From NCBI RefSeq assembly GCF_002752655.1, contig NZ_CP023737.1, positions 2,814,001 through 2,878,000 on the forward strand: a stretch of 64,000 nt of DNA. Reading direction: 5' to 3'. The translations under genes and the position numbers were made by a program. Below, piece after piece: positions 1 to 8,951 of this stretch. Positions within the stretch are counted from its first letter, which is position 1. Each line of letters begins with the position of its first letter. Source of the DNA: Methylosinus trichosporium OB3b. GTDB taxonomy: Bacteria; Pseudomonadota; Alphaproteobacteria; Rhizobiales; Beijerinckiaceae. The notes under the pieces are model-generated. The model searched no databases. It was given only the letters and a program-made list of their open reading frames with translations, and was not told the origin of the DNA.

Positions 1-321
1 TCCATGCGTGGCGAGAGCGTTCTCGATCTCGGCGGCGGTCGAGACGTTCTGATCGGCGAGAATCTCCTGCTTCAGCGTGCCCGTATATTCGGGATAGACG
101 TCGATCTCGCCGGCGATGAGCGCGTTCCACAACAGGCGCGTGCCGCCGAGCCCGAGGCGTCGCTCGACATCGGCGCCGGAGGCCACGGCGAGATCGGCGG
201 CGATCTCGGCGACGATCGCCGATTCGACGAAGGTCTTGGAGCCGATTCGCACATCGAACGATTCGCGCGCGCAGGCGCAGAGCAGGGCAAGGGCCGCGAC
301 AACAGCGAAGGCGCTCCTCAC
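1..321 (-). CDS. Osmoprotectant-type ABC transporter substrate-binding protein (3' end off window)
   Basis: The visible 107 residues start with a lipoprotein/secretion-like leader (hydrophobic stretch ending ALLCACA) and continue with IGSKTFVES, LGGTRLLWNAL and AGEIDVYPEYTGTL, which are hallmark motifs of the OpuAC/ProX/OsmF class that binds quaternary amines in the periplasm. The GTG start is chosen because it forms a 4-bp GTGA overlap with the stop of the upstream ATPase gene, showing translational coupling. The gene runs off the left edge, so the C-terminus and any fused permease domain cannot be seen. The ligand (glycine betaine, choline, ergothioneine or other) is not decided by the sequence. 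Confidence 0.85.
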   Translation of the reverse strand, partial: MRSAFAVVAALALLCACARESFDVRIGSKTFVESAIVAEIAADLAVASGADVERRLGLGGTRLLWNALIAGEIDVYPEYTGTLKQEILADQNVSTAAEIENALATHG

Positions 322-1076
322 GACGGCCCCGCATCGCTCGGCGTAGCGGTGAGCCGCCGCGTGCTCGCGCGCACGAAGCGCGTCACAAACGCATCCGCCG
401 GCCGCTCGACGAGATCGGCGAAGCGGCCCGTCTGCACGATGCGGCCGTGATTCATCAGCACGATTCGCTCGGCGAAGAAGGCGGCTTCGGACAGGTCATG
501 CGTGACGATGACGACGGTCTTGCGCAGCCGCTCGAAGATGGCGGCGAGATCGTCCTGCAGATCGGCGCGAATCAGCGGATCGAGCGCGCCCAGAGGCTCG
601 TCCATCAGCAGAATGTCGGGATCGAGCATCAGCGCGCGCATCAGGGAGACGCGCTGGCGCTGGCCGCCGGAGAGCTCGGCCGGGTAGCGATCGAGCGCGA
701 CGCCGCAAAGACGCGTGAGCCGGCAGAGCTCGTCGAGCCGCGCCGCGCGGCGCTCGGCCGACCAGCCGTCCTCGCGCGCCATCAGCTCGATATTGCGCCG
801 CGCGGTGAGATGCGGGAACAGACCGCCGTCCTGGATCACATAGCCCATCAGCCGGCGCAGATGCGGCGCCGATTTCTGCGAGAGCAGATGGCTCTCGATC
901 TCGATGGTTCCGGCGTCCGGCGGCTCGAGCCCGACGATGAGCGACAGCAGCGTGGATTTGCCCGATCCCGAGGAGCCTATCAGCGCCGTCGTGCGGCCGG
1001 CTTCGAAGGTCAGCGTGACCCGATCGACAGCGAGGGCGCCGCCATAGGATTTGCTGACCTCGTCCAATCGGATCAT
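318..1076 (-). CDS. ABC transporter ATPase, osmoprotectant/quaternary amine type
   Basis: A 252-residue nucleotide-binding subunit with Walker A GSSGSGKST near residue 36, a Q-loop at YVIQDGGLFPHLT, the signature LSGGQRQRV and Walker B ILLMDEPLGALD. The length and the absence of a CBS domain fit the short OpuCA/OsmV-like class. It energises an importer together with the binding protein whose start overlaps its stop by 4 bp. The permease is not in the window and probably lies beyond the left edge or fused to the binding protein. Assignment to ABC ATPase is certain; the substrate class rests on the neighbour. Confidence 0.88.
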   Translation of the reverse strand: MIRLDEVSKSYGGALAVDRVTLTFEAGRTTALIGSSGSGKSTLLSLIVGLEPPDAGTIEIESHLLSQKSAPHLRRLMGYVIQDGGLFPHLTARRNIELMAREDGWSAERRAARLDELCRLTRLCGVALDRYPAELSGGQRQRVSLMRALMLDPDILLMDEPLGALDPLIRADLQDDLAAIFERLRKTVVIVTHDLSEAAFFAERIVLMNHGRIVQTGRFADLVERPADAFVTRFVRASTRRLTATPSDAGPS

Positions 1077-1122
1077 CGCGGCGGCCGCCTCATTGTGGCG
1101 TGCCGTCTATCTGGAGCGAATG

Positions 1123-1148
1123 GGCGACGCGCCAAGGGGCGCGTCGCC
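1123..1148. terminator. Perfect 11-bp hairpin between two genes
   Basis: An 11-bp inverted repeat with a 4-nt loop lies between the ATPase start and the end of the beta-helix gene. There is no T-tract on either side, so it may be a Rho-independent-like pause site, a protein site or a simple palindrome. Confidence 0.35.
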
Positions 1149-1206
1149 GGGGAAGGGATTGCAGCGCGATCCGGCGTGACGCCGAGCCTCGTCCGAATGC
1201 CTCGGT

Positions 1207-2076
1207 TCACTTGAGTTGCAGCACGGTGGGGACGCCGCCGGAGATGTTCGAGCCGTTGTGGTAGATGAGATTATTGCCGAAGCTGAACACCCCATAGGCG
1301 TTCGGATCGATGAGGAGGCCGGTGTTGTTCGCCGTGGCGGTGGAGCGGGCGAGCTGGATCCAGCCGTCGGATCCGGCCTTGAAGCCGACGCCGCTGTTAA
1401 CGACGGTCGTGTCGGTCACGTCGCCATAGCTGAACTTCTCCGAGGCGATGCCGGCGGATCCGGCGCCCGAGATCGACACGCGATTGATGACGCCGTCGGC
1501 CACATTGTTGATGGCGCTGAGCGAGATGCCGTGGCCGGCCACCTTGGCGATCGTCGTGTCCTCGATCAGATAGCGCACCTTGCCGCCGACGGCGCCGGAC
1601 GCCTGGATGAAGACGCCATTGCCCTTGAGATTGCGCAGATGGCAGTTCTTGATCGTCACGAGGCCAGCGGAGTTGACCTTCACGCCGATGTAGCCGGTGT
1701 TGTTCAGGCCCTGGATGACGAGGCCGCTGATGTTGACGGAGTCGGTCACGGCGGCGGCGACGGTGATCACGTCGAAGGGGCCGCTCTGGCCGGCGCTGGC
1801 GCCGGGCGCGCCGGTGACGGAGATCGCCTTGTTGATGGTGAAGGGGCCGAAGTCGCCGGCGTCGATCGCCTTCATGTCGCCACCCGCGGAGGTCTGGCCG
1901 ATCGCATAAGCGAAGGTGCGGCAAGCGGAGGCGGCGGTCGCGCAGCCGCCGGAGTCGGAGCCACTCGCCGAGACATAGGTGACGGGCGAAGCCGCGAGAG
2001 CGGGAGCCGCGATGGCGCAGGGCAGGATCGCGAGCAGAGCGGAGCGGAGGTTCTTGGAAGCGAAGGAAGCGAGCAT
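1207..2076 (-). CDS. Secreted right-handed beta-helix protein
   Basis: A 289-residue protein with an N-terminal Sec signal peptide (about residues 1-27, cleavage after ALA) and then parallel beta-helix repeats rich in Gly, Asn, Val and Ile (for example VNISGLVIQGLNN, VTIKNCHLRNLKGNGVFI, GHGISLSAINN). This pattern is typical of the pectate-lyase-like fold used by polysaccharide-active and adhesive extracellular proteins. No catalytic motif of a known lyase is recognised, so I give no activity. The start is set at the ATG with GGAGAC five bases upstream; an open frame continues upstream but has no signal-like sequence. It is transcribed away from the HisA-like gene. Confidence 0.72.
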   Translation of the reverse strand: MLASFASKNLRSALLAILPCAIAAPALAASPVTYVSASGSDSGGCATAASACRTFAYAIGQTSAGGDMKAIDAGDFGPFTINKAISVTGAPGASAGQSGPFDVITVAAAVTDSVNISGLVIQGLNNTGYIGVKVNSAGLVTIKNCHLRNLKGNGVFIQASGAVGGKVRYLIEDTTIAKVAGHGISLSAINNVADGVINRVSISGAGSAGIASEKFSYGDVTDTTVVNSGVGFKAGSDGWIQLARSTATANNTGLLIDPNAYGVFSFGNNLIYHNGSNISGGVPTVLQLK

Positions 2077-2275
2077 TTTTGTCTCCTGTTGTCTTTTGGA
2101 GCGGCCGGCGCCGCGTCGTCGATGGCGGAGATCTAGTTGGAGTCGCTCGTGAAAAATGTGCGGCTCAGCACGCGCCGGCGGAAGGCCGGGAATGCATGGG
2201 CGCGAATGGAATGCGCGTCGTGGGCGGTTCGACGCGCCTTTCCTTCCGCACGCGGGCGCCGCTATATGGCGCCTC

Positions 2276-2965
2276 ATGCAGATCATTCCGGTCATCGATC
2301 TGAAGGGCGGACGCGTGGTGCGCGCTGTTCGCGGCGAGCGCGCCGACTATGCGCCCATCGTCTCGCCACTCGCCGCCTCGAGCGCGGCGCGGGATGTCGT
2401 CGCAGGATTTTTCCGCCTGTTCGATTTTCCGATTCTCTATGTCGCCGATCTCGACGCGATCGAGGGCCGCCCCGGCCATGGCGAGACGCTCGCAGCGCTC
2501 GCGCACGCTTTTCCGCAGATCGCCTTGTGGGTCGACGACGGCTCCGCAGATGCGAATCGAATCGCGGCGCTGTGCGCGGCGGGCGTCCGGCCGGTGATCG
2601 GCAGCGAGAGTCTTCCCGCGGGCGACGCGCCGCGCATCGATGCGGAGGCCGTTCTCTCGCTCGATTTCCGCGGCGGCCGCTTTCTCGGGCCGCCCGCGCT
2701 ATTGGACGATGTGCGCCTGTGGCCGCGTGATGTCATCGCCATGACTCTGGCGCGCGTCGGCTCTTTCGAAGGCCCCGATGTCGAGCTGATCTCGCGCTTG
2801 TCGCGCGTGGCGGAGGGGCGCCGTCTCTTCGCGGCGGGCGGCGTGCGCGATGCGTATGATCTCGACCGGCTCGCCGAGGCCGGCGCCGCGGGCGCTCTCG
2901 TCGCTTCGGCGCTGCACGACGGGCGTTTGTCGGTTGCGGATTTGCGCCGTTTTGCCGGGCTTTGA
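2276..2965 (+). CDS. HisA/HisF-family protein of the H4MPT gene cluster
   Basis: A 229-residue TIM-barrel protein starting IIPVIDLKGGRVVRAVRG, the phosphoribosyl-isomerase (HisA/HisF superfamily) N-terminus, with a C-terminal GGVRDAYDLDRL phosphate-binding segment and AGALVASALH. Housekeeping HisA is longer (about 245) and sits in the his operon. The location beside two fae genes and mch suggests the HisA-related group shared by methanogens and H4MPT-using methylotrophs, where a role in cofactor (H4MPT/methanofuran) synthesis is suspected but not proven. The start is the ATG that begins the conserved strand 1; upstream in-frame codons have no family similarity. It converges on fae2 across a hairpin. 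Confidence 0.72.
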   Translation: MQIIPVIDLKGGRVVRAVRGERADYAPIVSPLAASSAARDVVAGFFRLFDFPILYVADLDAIEGRPGHGETLAALAHAFPQIALWVDDGSADANRIAALCAAGVRPVIGSESLPAGDAPRIDAEAVLSLDFRGGRFLGPPALLDDVRLWPRDVIAMTLARVGSFEGPDVELISRLSRVAEGRRLFAAGGVRDAYDLDRLAEAGAAGALVASALHDGRLSVADLRRFAGL

Positions 2966-2974
2966 TCAATAGAA

Positions 2975-3001
2975 AAGGAGCCGCACAGCGGGCGGCTCCT
3001 C
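2975..3001. terminator. Bidirectional Rho-independent terminator between HisA-like gene and fae2
   Basis: A GC-rich stem (AGGAGCCGC and its complement, 9 bp) is flanked by AAAA on the left and CTCTTT on the right. It lies between two convergent genes, so it can serve both. Confidence 0.7.
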
Positions 3002-3028
3002 TTTGGTCGAAGCGATGAAACGATTCGC

Positions 3029-3592
3029 TCAGTCGGCGGCGGCGAAGGGATGCTTGGCCGTGACGCGCTCGGAGAGCACGCGAGAGGCGGTCGGATCGCC
3101 GGCCATCGCGCGGGCGATCGCTTCCTTCGTCGCGCGATAGTTGAAGTCCTGAATCTTCTGGTCGTCATTGGCTTCCCAATGAATGAACACGCCGACCGAG
3201 ATGAAGAGGTCGTCGGCCTGCGCCATCGGGATCACGCCTTCCGCGACGCTGTCGGCGACGGCCTTGGCGACGCCGTACTGCGCCGGGCCGAACATCTGCA
3301 CCGCCTGCTTGGCGTTCTTGATCGTCACCTTGTTGAACAGGATCGTGTAGGGCTTCACGAGCAGGTTCGGCGCGACGACGGCGAGCAGGGTGGTGAAGCC
3401 GTCCTTGTTGTTGACGAGGGCGTTGGCGAATGCGGTCTCGGCCGAGCTGCCGCGCGGACCCATCAGCAGATCGATATGCGCGACCTCATTGCCCTCGCCG
3501 ACCAGCGACTCGCCGACCATCACCTTCGGCGTGGCCGCGCCCGCGGCCTTGGGAAACAAGGCGCCGAGAATCTTGTCCAGTATCGAGGCCAT
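3029..3592 (-). CDS. Formaldehyde-activating enzyme homologue Fae2
   Basis: A 187-residue member of the Fae family, which condenses formaldehyde with tetrahydromethanopterin in the cytoplasm. The family core [17 protein letters not shown], containing the proposed catalytic histidine, is intact, as are [23 protein letters not shown] and the C-terminal FIHWEANDD segment. It differs from the downstream-oriented fae copy by an N-terminal extension of about 18 residues ([17 protein letters not shown]) and by scattered substitutions (LVKPYTIL for PCKPNTIL). AAAGGAAATC precedes the ATG. It follows fae on the same strand after 257 bp. Whether it is a second active Fae or has another role cannot be told from sequence. 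Confidence 0.9.
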   Translation of the reverse strand: MASILDKILGALFPKAAGAATPKVMVGESLVGEGNEVAHIDLLMGPRGSSAETAFANALVNNKDGFTTLLAVVAPNLLVKPYTILFNKVTIKNAKQAVQMFGPAQYGVAKAVADSVAEGVIPMAQADDLFISVGVFIHWEANDDQKIQDFNYRATKEAIARAMAGDPTASRVLSERVTAKHPFAAAD

Positions 3593-3743
3593 ATTCGATT
3601 TCCTTTCGGTTCTCTTGTTGACGCCTTCGCGGCGCTTCTCGCGGCCTGCGCGAGGCCTCCCCTGTCTCGCTGCAACTTCCCGTCAGGAAGCCGACTGGAA
3701 TGACGCCGACCCGGTTTCGAACCGTCCGCAGTCTGGTCGACGA

Positions 3744-3768
3744 CGGGAAGCCGGCGAGCGGCTTCCCG
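3744..3768. terminator. Hairpin between fae and fae2
   Basis: A 10-bp perfect stem (CGGGAAGCCG, 5-nt loop) about 80 bp beyond the fae stop. No T-tract follows, so termination is uncertain; it could also protect the 3' end of the fae transcript. A 14-bp palindrome follows at 3775-3788. Confidence 0.4.
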
Positions 3769-3849
3769 AAACAACGCGACGCGTCGCGCTCTCGCACGGC
3801 GACGCGCCGGCGCTATTGCGCCGACGTTTCGCCGCGACGGAAAGCCGGC

Positions 3850-4356
3850 TCAGGCGCCGAAAGGATGCTTCACTTCGTTGCGCTTCTCGACGACCTCGGC
3901 GGCCTTCGGCTCGCCCTTGATGGCGCGCGCGATCGACTCCTTCGTCGCCGTATAGTTGAATTCCTGGATCTTCTTGTCGTCGTTGGCTTCCCAGTGGATG
4001 AACACGCCGACGCAGATGAAGATGTCGTCGGCCTCGGCGAGCGGGATCACGCCCTCGGCGACCGAATCGGCGACGGCCTTGGCGACGCCGGCCTGCGCCG
4101 GGCCGAACATCTGAACGGCCTGCTTGGCGTTCTTGATCGTCACCTTGTTGAACAGGATCGTGTTCGGCTTGCAGGGCAGGTTCGGGGCCACGACCGCGAG
4201 CAGGGTCGTGAAGCCGTCCTTGTTGTTGACGAGGGCGTTGGCGAAAGCCGTCTCGGCGGCGCTGCCGCGCGGTCCCATCAGCAGGTCGATGTGGGCGACT
4301 TCGTTGCCTTCGCCGACGAGCGACTCGCCGACCAGGAGCTTGTTGATCAGGGCCAT
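3850..4356 (-). CDS. fae: Formaldehyde-activating enzyme Fae
   Basis: A 168-residue protein matching canonical Fae length and sequence: start [27 protein letters not shown] with the catalytic-histidine motif, then [37 protein letters not shown] and [16 protein letters not shown]. Fae makes methylene-H4MPT from formaldehyde and is one of the most abundant proteins in methylotrophs. The ATG is chosen because AAGGAAGAACC precedes it and it begins at the conserved N-terminus; a longer open frame upstream is dismissed. It is the last of the mch-ATPgrasp-citG-like-fae series, separated from the citG-like gene by 138 bp, which leaves room for its own promoter. Confidence 0.96.
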   Translation of the reverse strand: MALINKLLVGESLVGEGNEVAHIDLLMGPRGSAAETAFANALVNNKDGFTTLLAVVAPNLPCKPNTILFNKVTIKNAKQAVQMFGPAQAGVAKAVADSVAEGVIPLAEADDIFICVGVFIHWEANDDKKIQEFNYTATKESIARAIKGEPKAAEVVEKRNEVKHPFGA

Positions 4357-4494
4357 GGTTCTTCCTTTCGATAAACTCGATATTCGCCCACGCGGCTGCC
4401 GGCGCGGGCGCCTCCCCAATTCTCGACGAGCGTCAGGCCAAAACGAGGCCGAGCCGGTCGAGCCGGTCGCGAGACCATCTCGCGCGGCGCGAAC

Positions 4495-5358
4495 TCAACC
4501 ATTTTTGTGAACGTTCGGCAAGATGGAGAGAAGAGAATCGGCAAAAAGCGCCGCGACTGTGAGATCGGCGCTGGTTCCTGGATTATACTCGATTTTTTTT
4601 AAAACACGATCGAATTCCAGCGCCAGCGCGAACGCCGCGTCTCTTTCATCGATCGTCTCGAGACGCGAGGCTGTCTCCGCCATCCGCTCCATGACGAAGC
4701 GCGCAGCGTCGACGCCGAATTTGCGCGCGATATGGCTGTCGGGAAATCGACTCGCGAAGGCCATGAACAATCGCAGAGTCGTCATCGGACCGTCATCGCC
4801 GCGCGCGCGCGCGCGTGCGATCGTCTCCTGCCCGAGCTCGAAAATGTCGGCGTAGCCGGTGACATATTGATGCGCGACACGGTCGCGCGGCGCGGCGAGC
4901 GCCATCGCCTCGCCGAGTCCGACCATCGCCGGCGCCCGCACATCATGCTCCGCGCTCGCGCCGAGCCCGGCGGGAGACGCCAGCGCAATGGCGCGAAAGG
5001 CGAGATCGGCGTCGTCTCGATCGAGCGCGGCCAGCGTCGCGCCGAGCTTCTCGCGCAAGCCGCCGGGTCCTGAGCGCTGCGCCGCATGAGCGAGCGGCGC
5101 GCATAAGAGTATAATGCCGAGATTGGTGTTGCAGTGGACGCGCGCCCATGTCGCTTCGATGGCGGCGAAGATGCGGCGGCCGACGCTCGCCCCCTCCGCG
5201 CAAAGATGCGGCGCGGCCGCCTGGGCGCTGTCGATGAAATGCCGCGCCTCCATGCCATGGCCGTCCGCATATATATGGACATTGCCAGGCTTGGGCGCCG
5301 CGAGCTCGGCCTCGCAGGCTGCGACGAAGGCCCGGCCGACCTGCGCAGCGTCAACCAT
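4495..5358 (-). CDS. CitG-like protein of the H4MPT cluster (triphosphoribosyl-dephospho-CoA synthase family)
   Basis: A 287-residue member of the CitG/MdcB superfamily: EAELAAPKPGNVHIYADGHG near the N-terminus and the NTNLGIILLCAPLA helix are the conserved family blocks. CitG proteins transfer a ribosyl group from dephospho-CoA-type substrates; in H4MPT-using methylotrophs a homologue (called Orf7 in Methylobacterium work) is conserved beside mch and fae and is thought to act in cofactor biosynthesis, probably in building the ribose-phosphate side chain. That role is inferred from synteny. The ATG overlaps the upstream ATP-grasp stop by 8 bp; a GTG two codons upstream is an alternative. A run of eight T lies near 4588, within the coding region. 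Confidence 0.82.
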   Translation of the reverse strand: MVDAAQVGRAFVAACEAELAAPKPGNVHIYADGHGMEARHFIDSAQAAAPHLCAEGASVGRRIFAAIEATWARVHCNTNLGIILLCAPLAHAAQRSGPGGLREKLGATLAALDRDDADLAFRAIALASPAGLGASAEHDVRAPAMVGLGEAMALAAPRDRVAHQYVTGYADIFELGQETIARARARGDDGPMTTLRLFMAFASRFPDSHIARKFGVDAARFVMERMAETASRLETIDERDAAFALALEFDRVLKKIEYNPGTSADLTVAALFADSLLSILPNVHKNG

Positions 5359-6316
5359 GCGCACGGCGCGCCGTGATCGCCCTCAAAATATCGCCGGCGA
5401 CGCGCTCGGCGATGGGGAAGGGCGTGACGCTCTGCAAACCGCTCCAGCCCGCCATGCTGTTGACCTCGAGCACCATCGGCAGACCATCGGCGCCGCTGAT
5501 GATGTCGACGCCGGAAAAATCGGCGCCGAGCGCGGCGGAGGCGCGCAGAGCGAGCTCGCGCTCGCGCGGCGTCGGCTCGCAGGCCATCGGCTTCGCGCCC
5601 TGGCGCACATTGGTGATCCAGCGCCGCGAACGTCGCCGCATCGCGCCGATCGCCTCGCCATGCGAGACGAGAATGCGCATGTCCTCGTACCAGACATCGC
5701 GCGGCGGCACGAAGCGCTGCAGATAGAACACGCCGCGCGCTTCCTCCTCCGTCGGCAGATCCTCCTCGCGATGCAGCAGCTTCAGGCCCCAGCCCTGCGC
5801 GCCGAACAGCGGCTTGACCACCAGCGGCCCACGCGGCGCCTCATTGCGCATGATGCGCAGCGCTTCCGCGCGCGAGCCGGCGACGAAGGTCGCGGGCGTC
5901 GGAATGCGCGCCTGCGCGAGCAGGAAGCTCGCGGTGGATTTATCGGTGCAGCGCTCGATGGCGCGCGCGCTGTTGACGAGCGGAACGCCGAGCGCGCCGA
6001 GCGCATGCAGCACGCCGAGCCGCAACGTGATCGCCTCCAGCGAGCCGTCGCCGATCGCGCGCACGACGGCGGCGTCCGGCAGCCTCCCGTGGAAGCCCGG
6101 AATGGCGAGGCCGTGCGCGCGCGTCGTGTCGATCTTGCAGGACGAGAGACGCACCGGCGTCGCGCGCGCGCCATGGCGCGCGAAACCCTTGCGCAAGCGC
6201 TCGACATGCCAGTCGAGCTCGTCGGTGAAGATCGCGATATGCGGCGCGCCCGCAGTGGGGCGCGCGGGGTCAGCCGAAAGAGGCGTCGAGCAGTTTTTCG
6301 TCAATGGCGCCGGCAC
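5351..6316 (-). CDS. ATP-grasp ligase (RimK-like) of the H4MPT cluster
   Basis: A 321-residue ATP-grasp protein: IAIFTDELDWHVERL at the pre-ATP-grasp domain, GPLVVKPLFGAQGWGLKLL as the ATP-binding glycine-rich segment, and DIISGADGLPMVLEVNSMAGW as the metal-binding C-terminal block (E and N ligands). The family joins an amino acid, often glutamate, to an acid; archaeal MptN/RimK relatives add glutamate to H4MPT. In methylotrophs an equivalent (Orf5) lies between mch and the citG-like gene, exactly the order seen here. It starts at a GTG overlapping the end of mch by 47 bp, which is long, so a later start cannot be excluded. The substrate is inferred. Confidence 0.82.
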   Translation of the reverse strand: MPAPLTKNCSTPLSADPARPTAGAPHIAIFTDELDWHVERLRKGFARHGARATPVRLSSCKIDTTRAHGLAIPGFHGRLPDAAVVRAIGDGSLEAITLRLGVLHALGALGVPLVNSARAIERCTDKSTASFLLAQARIPTPATFVAGSRAEALRIMRNEAPRGPLVVKPLFGAQGWGLKLLHREEDLPTEEEARGVFYLQRFVPPRDVWYEDMRILVSHGEAIGAMRRRSRRWITNVRQGAKPMACEPTPRERELALRASAALGADFSGVDIISGADGLPMVLEVNSMAGWSGLQSVTPFPIAERVAGDILRAITARRAHG

Positions 6317-7247
6317 GGAACGTCTCGCCTGTCTCGACCGCCGTCACGATCGCCTCGGCGGGCGAGAACAGGCTCGGGTCGATCTTGTAGAAGTCGCCCT
6401 TATACGCTTTGAAAATCTCCGCGAAAGGCCGACCATAATCCCGCGAGTTGGAGCTCGGCAGCTTTTCCGCGAGCGCCTTCGCCGCCTCGGCCGAGCCGCG
6501 CACGAAGAGATGAGCGCGGCCGGAATAGATGATCGCGTCATTGGTGCGGCCCATGGCCGTAACGAAATCGGGATGCGGCGGCGACAAAGGCGCCGTGGCG
6601 ATGCCGTCGACGATATGCTCGAGCGGAAACTTCAGCTCATGCGCCTTGTGCAGCGCCACCTCGAGCACGCGGCCGACCACCTGCACGCTGCCGGCGAGGC
6701 TCTGCGTCGGCGCATAGATAAAAGCGAGCTTGTCCGGCGACACGCCGCAGCTCTCGGCGACCTTGGCGACGACGGGCTCCGGCGGCGGGGCGCCGGCCTC
6801 GAGCACGATGGTCGCGCGGCTCGCGGAATCTTCGTAAGGCAGCTCCTGGAACAGCGGCTCCTTGCGGGCGAGCGAGCGGCCGGGGCCGGAGCCGAGCGCG
6901 AAGAATTTTTCGTGGGAGAGGCTCCAGCCGGCATATTGGCTGGCGAGACACGCCACGACCGGATCGTTGCTGGTGACGGTGAGCCAGAACGGCCAGTTGG
7001 TTTGGCCCGGAGCGGGAGCGAGCGTGACCTTGCCGAGGCCGCCGAGGCAGATCTCCGTGAGCAGAAGGCCGGCGTCGACGCCGCCTGCGACCTTGGCGCC
7101 GGCGTCGATGAGCAGTTCGCCGAGGCTGCCGCGCGAGACGGCGACCCGATAGCGCTCGGCGCCGGCGGCGAGCCGATCGACGATCTCGCCCGCCAGCAGA
7201 TTGACGCTGGCCGTCGCCCGGCCGGTCTTATCGAGAGTTCCCGTCAC
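6270..7247 (-). CDS. mch: Methenyltetrahydromethanopterin cyclohydrolase
   Basis: A 325-residue protein matching Mch end to end. Recognisable blocks are AGAKVAGGVDAGLLLTEICLGGLG, TVTSNDPVVACLASQYAGWSL, the FFALGSGPGRSLARKE loop, PTQSLAGSVQVVGRVLEVALHKAHEL and HIVDGIATAPLSPPHPDFVTAMGRTNDAIIY. It hydrolyses methenyl-H4MPT to formyl-H4MPT in formaldehyde oxidation. The start is GTG with GAGGAACGGG upstream. It heads the run mch, ATP-grasp, citG-like, fae, a gene order known from Methylobacterium. Confidence 0.96.
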   Translation of the reverse strand: MTGTLDKTGRATASVNLLAGEIVDRLAAGAERYRVAVSRGSLGELLIDAGAKVAGGVDAGLLLTEICLGGLGKVTLAPAPGQTNWPFWLTVTSNDPVVACLASQYAGWSLSHEKFFALGSGPGRSLARKEPLFQELPYEDSASRATIVLEAGAPPPEPVVAKVAESCGVSPDKLAFIYAPTQSLAGSVQVVGRVLEVALHKAHELKFPLEHIVDGIATAPLSPPHPDFVTAMGRTNDAIIYSGRAHLFVRGSAEAAKALAEKLPSSNSRDYGRPFAEIFKAYKGDFYKIDPSLFSPAEAIVTAVETGETFRAGAIDEKLLDASFG

Positions 7248-7538
7248 GTTTCCCGTTCCTCTGTTGCGTTGCCTGGGGCCGCCGCCGCGCCGGCCATGCT
7301 TGTCGGCGGCGACATTACTAAGGTTTCGGGCCCGGCGAAAGCGCGGGAAGGGTGAGATCGCGCGTCCTCGCGCCGGCGCTTCAGCGCCCGGACGAGGGAG
7401 CGGACGATGTTATTCTGTGTAGAAACGACAGAAACAATTTGGCGATGATCCTCTCATGACAATCTGCTAGCTCGAAAAAAAACCAATCGCGTCACGCCTT
7501 CGACATCTTCGGCGGGCGCACGACCAATGCAGGCTTAA

Positions 7539-8249
7539 ATGGGAGATGCAAGACGCGACTCGATATGCAGATATGTTGTTGGAGTCAGCTGGCCGCGAAG
7601 CGGGCATCACCTTGTTGTGAATGTTCTACACGAATATTTCGAGAACGAATTTGCTTATTGTGAGTTCTACACGCCGAGCGATTGTTGTAAATCGGCGCCA
7701 TGTGCGAGGCGAGAATATATCAAACTGAGCAAAAATCATGATTTTTTATTGAAGATGCCGATCGTGGTCGATTATCCTCACTTCATCCAATATCGCTCGT
7801 TCCTGCCGTCCGTCGTCTCGGCATTCGAATTGTTCATCGAACAGGGACAGCCGGATACATTCACAAGTTTCGAGAAGTTTGCGACAAAAGAGGCTCGTAT
7901 TTATAATAAATTCCTGGCGAAATGGGTGTTTGGAACGAAGCGGCCGCGCGAGCGGCTCATATTGCGCTACGAAGACCTCACATCGGAGCGAGGCGTATAT
8001 CTTATTTCCGATGTTATACGGTTTTTTGCCAAAAACCACTGTGTCGACACGGGGAGGCTCGCGCGGATCTGCGAGTCTATACGTAAAGAATATGTTGAAA
8101 ATGGAAGGCGGGGGTCCATTAGACAATTCGGGATAAACGCCACCCGGACGGTCGAAGAATTTCGTTTCTACGACAAGGCGTTGTTTGCGAGGCTCGGGGC
8201 GGCCACGCGCAAATCGGAAGAAAAAAGCGCGATGGCGTTGGGCGGATGA
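7539..8249 (+). CDS. Sulfotransferase-like protein in an AT-rich patch
   Basis: A 236-residue protein with a PAPS-sulfotransferase-like N-terminus (VVGVSWPRSGHHLVVNVL, comparable to the 5'-phosphosulfate loop) and the 3'-phosphate-type segment LILRYEDLTSE near residue 145. It is rather short for the family (usually 250-300). The base composition is clearly lower in GC than its neighbours and codon use is unlike them, which points to horizontal transfer. The acceptor is unknown. No strong ribosome binding site is seen at the ATG; upstream there is an AT-rich stretch that may hold its promoter. Confidence 0.6.
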   Translation: MGDARRDSICRYVVGVSWPRSGHHLVVNVLHEYFENEFAYCEFYTPSDCCKSAPCARREYIKLSKNHDFLLKMPIVVDYPHFIQYRSFLPSVVSAFELFIEQGQPDTFTSFEKFATKEARIYNKFLAKWVFGTKRPRERLILRYEDLTSERGVYLISDVIRFFAKNHCVDTGRLARICESIRKEYVENGRRGSIRQFGINATRTVEEFRFYDKALFARLGAATRKSEEKSAMALGG

Positions 8250-8951
8250 GCGAAATCGGCCGTCGTCCCTCGCCGCCTCCGCCGCATTCGCGCAAAGGTC
8301 CTCCACGCGCGCGCCGGCGCCCCGCCGCCGTTGCCCCGGCGCGGGAGATGGGAGGTCCGGAACGCCGCGGCGCCGCATTCGGCCGCGGAAATAGAAGAGA
8401 GCGTCGGAGCCGGAGCGTTCCGGACCACGGTTGCCTTTTCACCTGTTCGCCGCCTCCGGGGCCAGGGTTGTTTTCCCCTTTCGGGTAGTCTATCCCCGCG
8501 CCACCCTCGGATATTCGGCCCGGTCCGCGCCTCGCTTTCGCGAGGCTTCCGCACGAAGGAAGACCAGCGCCGGCGACGTGACGTCGCGAGGTTTCGAGAG
8601 AGGGTCGCCTCCCGTCCCCGCGAACCGCGCCCCGCCGACGCCGCCCGACCCTTCGGATGGCGCCCCATGCGGCGGAAGCGGGGAGGAGAATAGGAATTTA
8701 GTCCGTGATTGTCAAGGGGGCGTAAACCGACGTGGCGTGGTCCCAGATTGGGCGGTTATGCGACACGAAAAAACCGAACGGATCACGCGGTAGATTCCCA
8801 TGTGAGCCTCCCTTTATACTTTGGCGCGCATCGCAGCTGTTGTAACTTCGGAATCGAGCCGGTGCTTAAATTAAGACTTCTGAATAGTCCACCTCCACCT
8901 GTATCAGAAAAAACGGGCGCATACGCCGTGCATAAGTTACGTTCGAAAGCA
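8250..8951. other. 702-bp stretch without a supported gene
   Basis: Several short open frames exist on both strands but they overlap each other in a high-GC context, lack ribosome binding sites and resemble no family. The right-hand third (about 8690-8950) is AT-richer, and together with the foreign-looking sulfotransferase gene may be the remnant of an inserted element. No tRNA or structured RNA was recognised. Confidence 0.5.

Noticed and set aside
8250..8951. tRNA, riboswitch or small RNA in the gene-free stretch
   Set aside because: No cloverleaf, known aptamer core or terminator-like hairpin with T-tract was recognised by eye.
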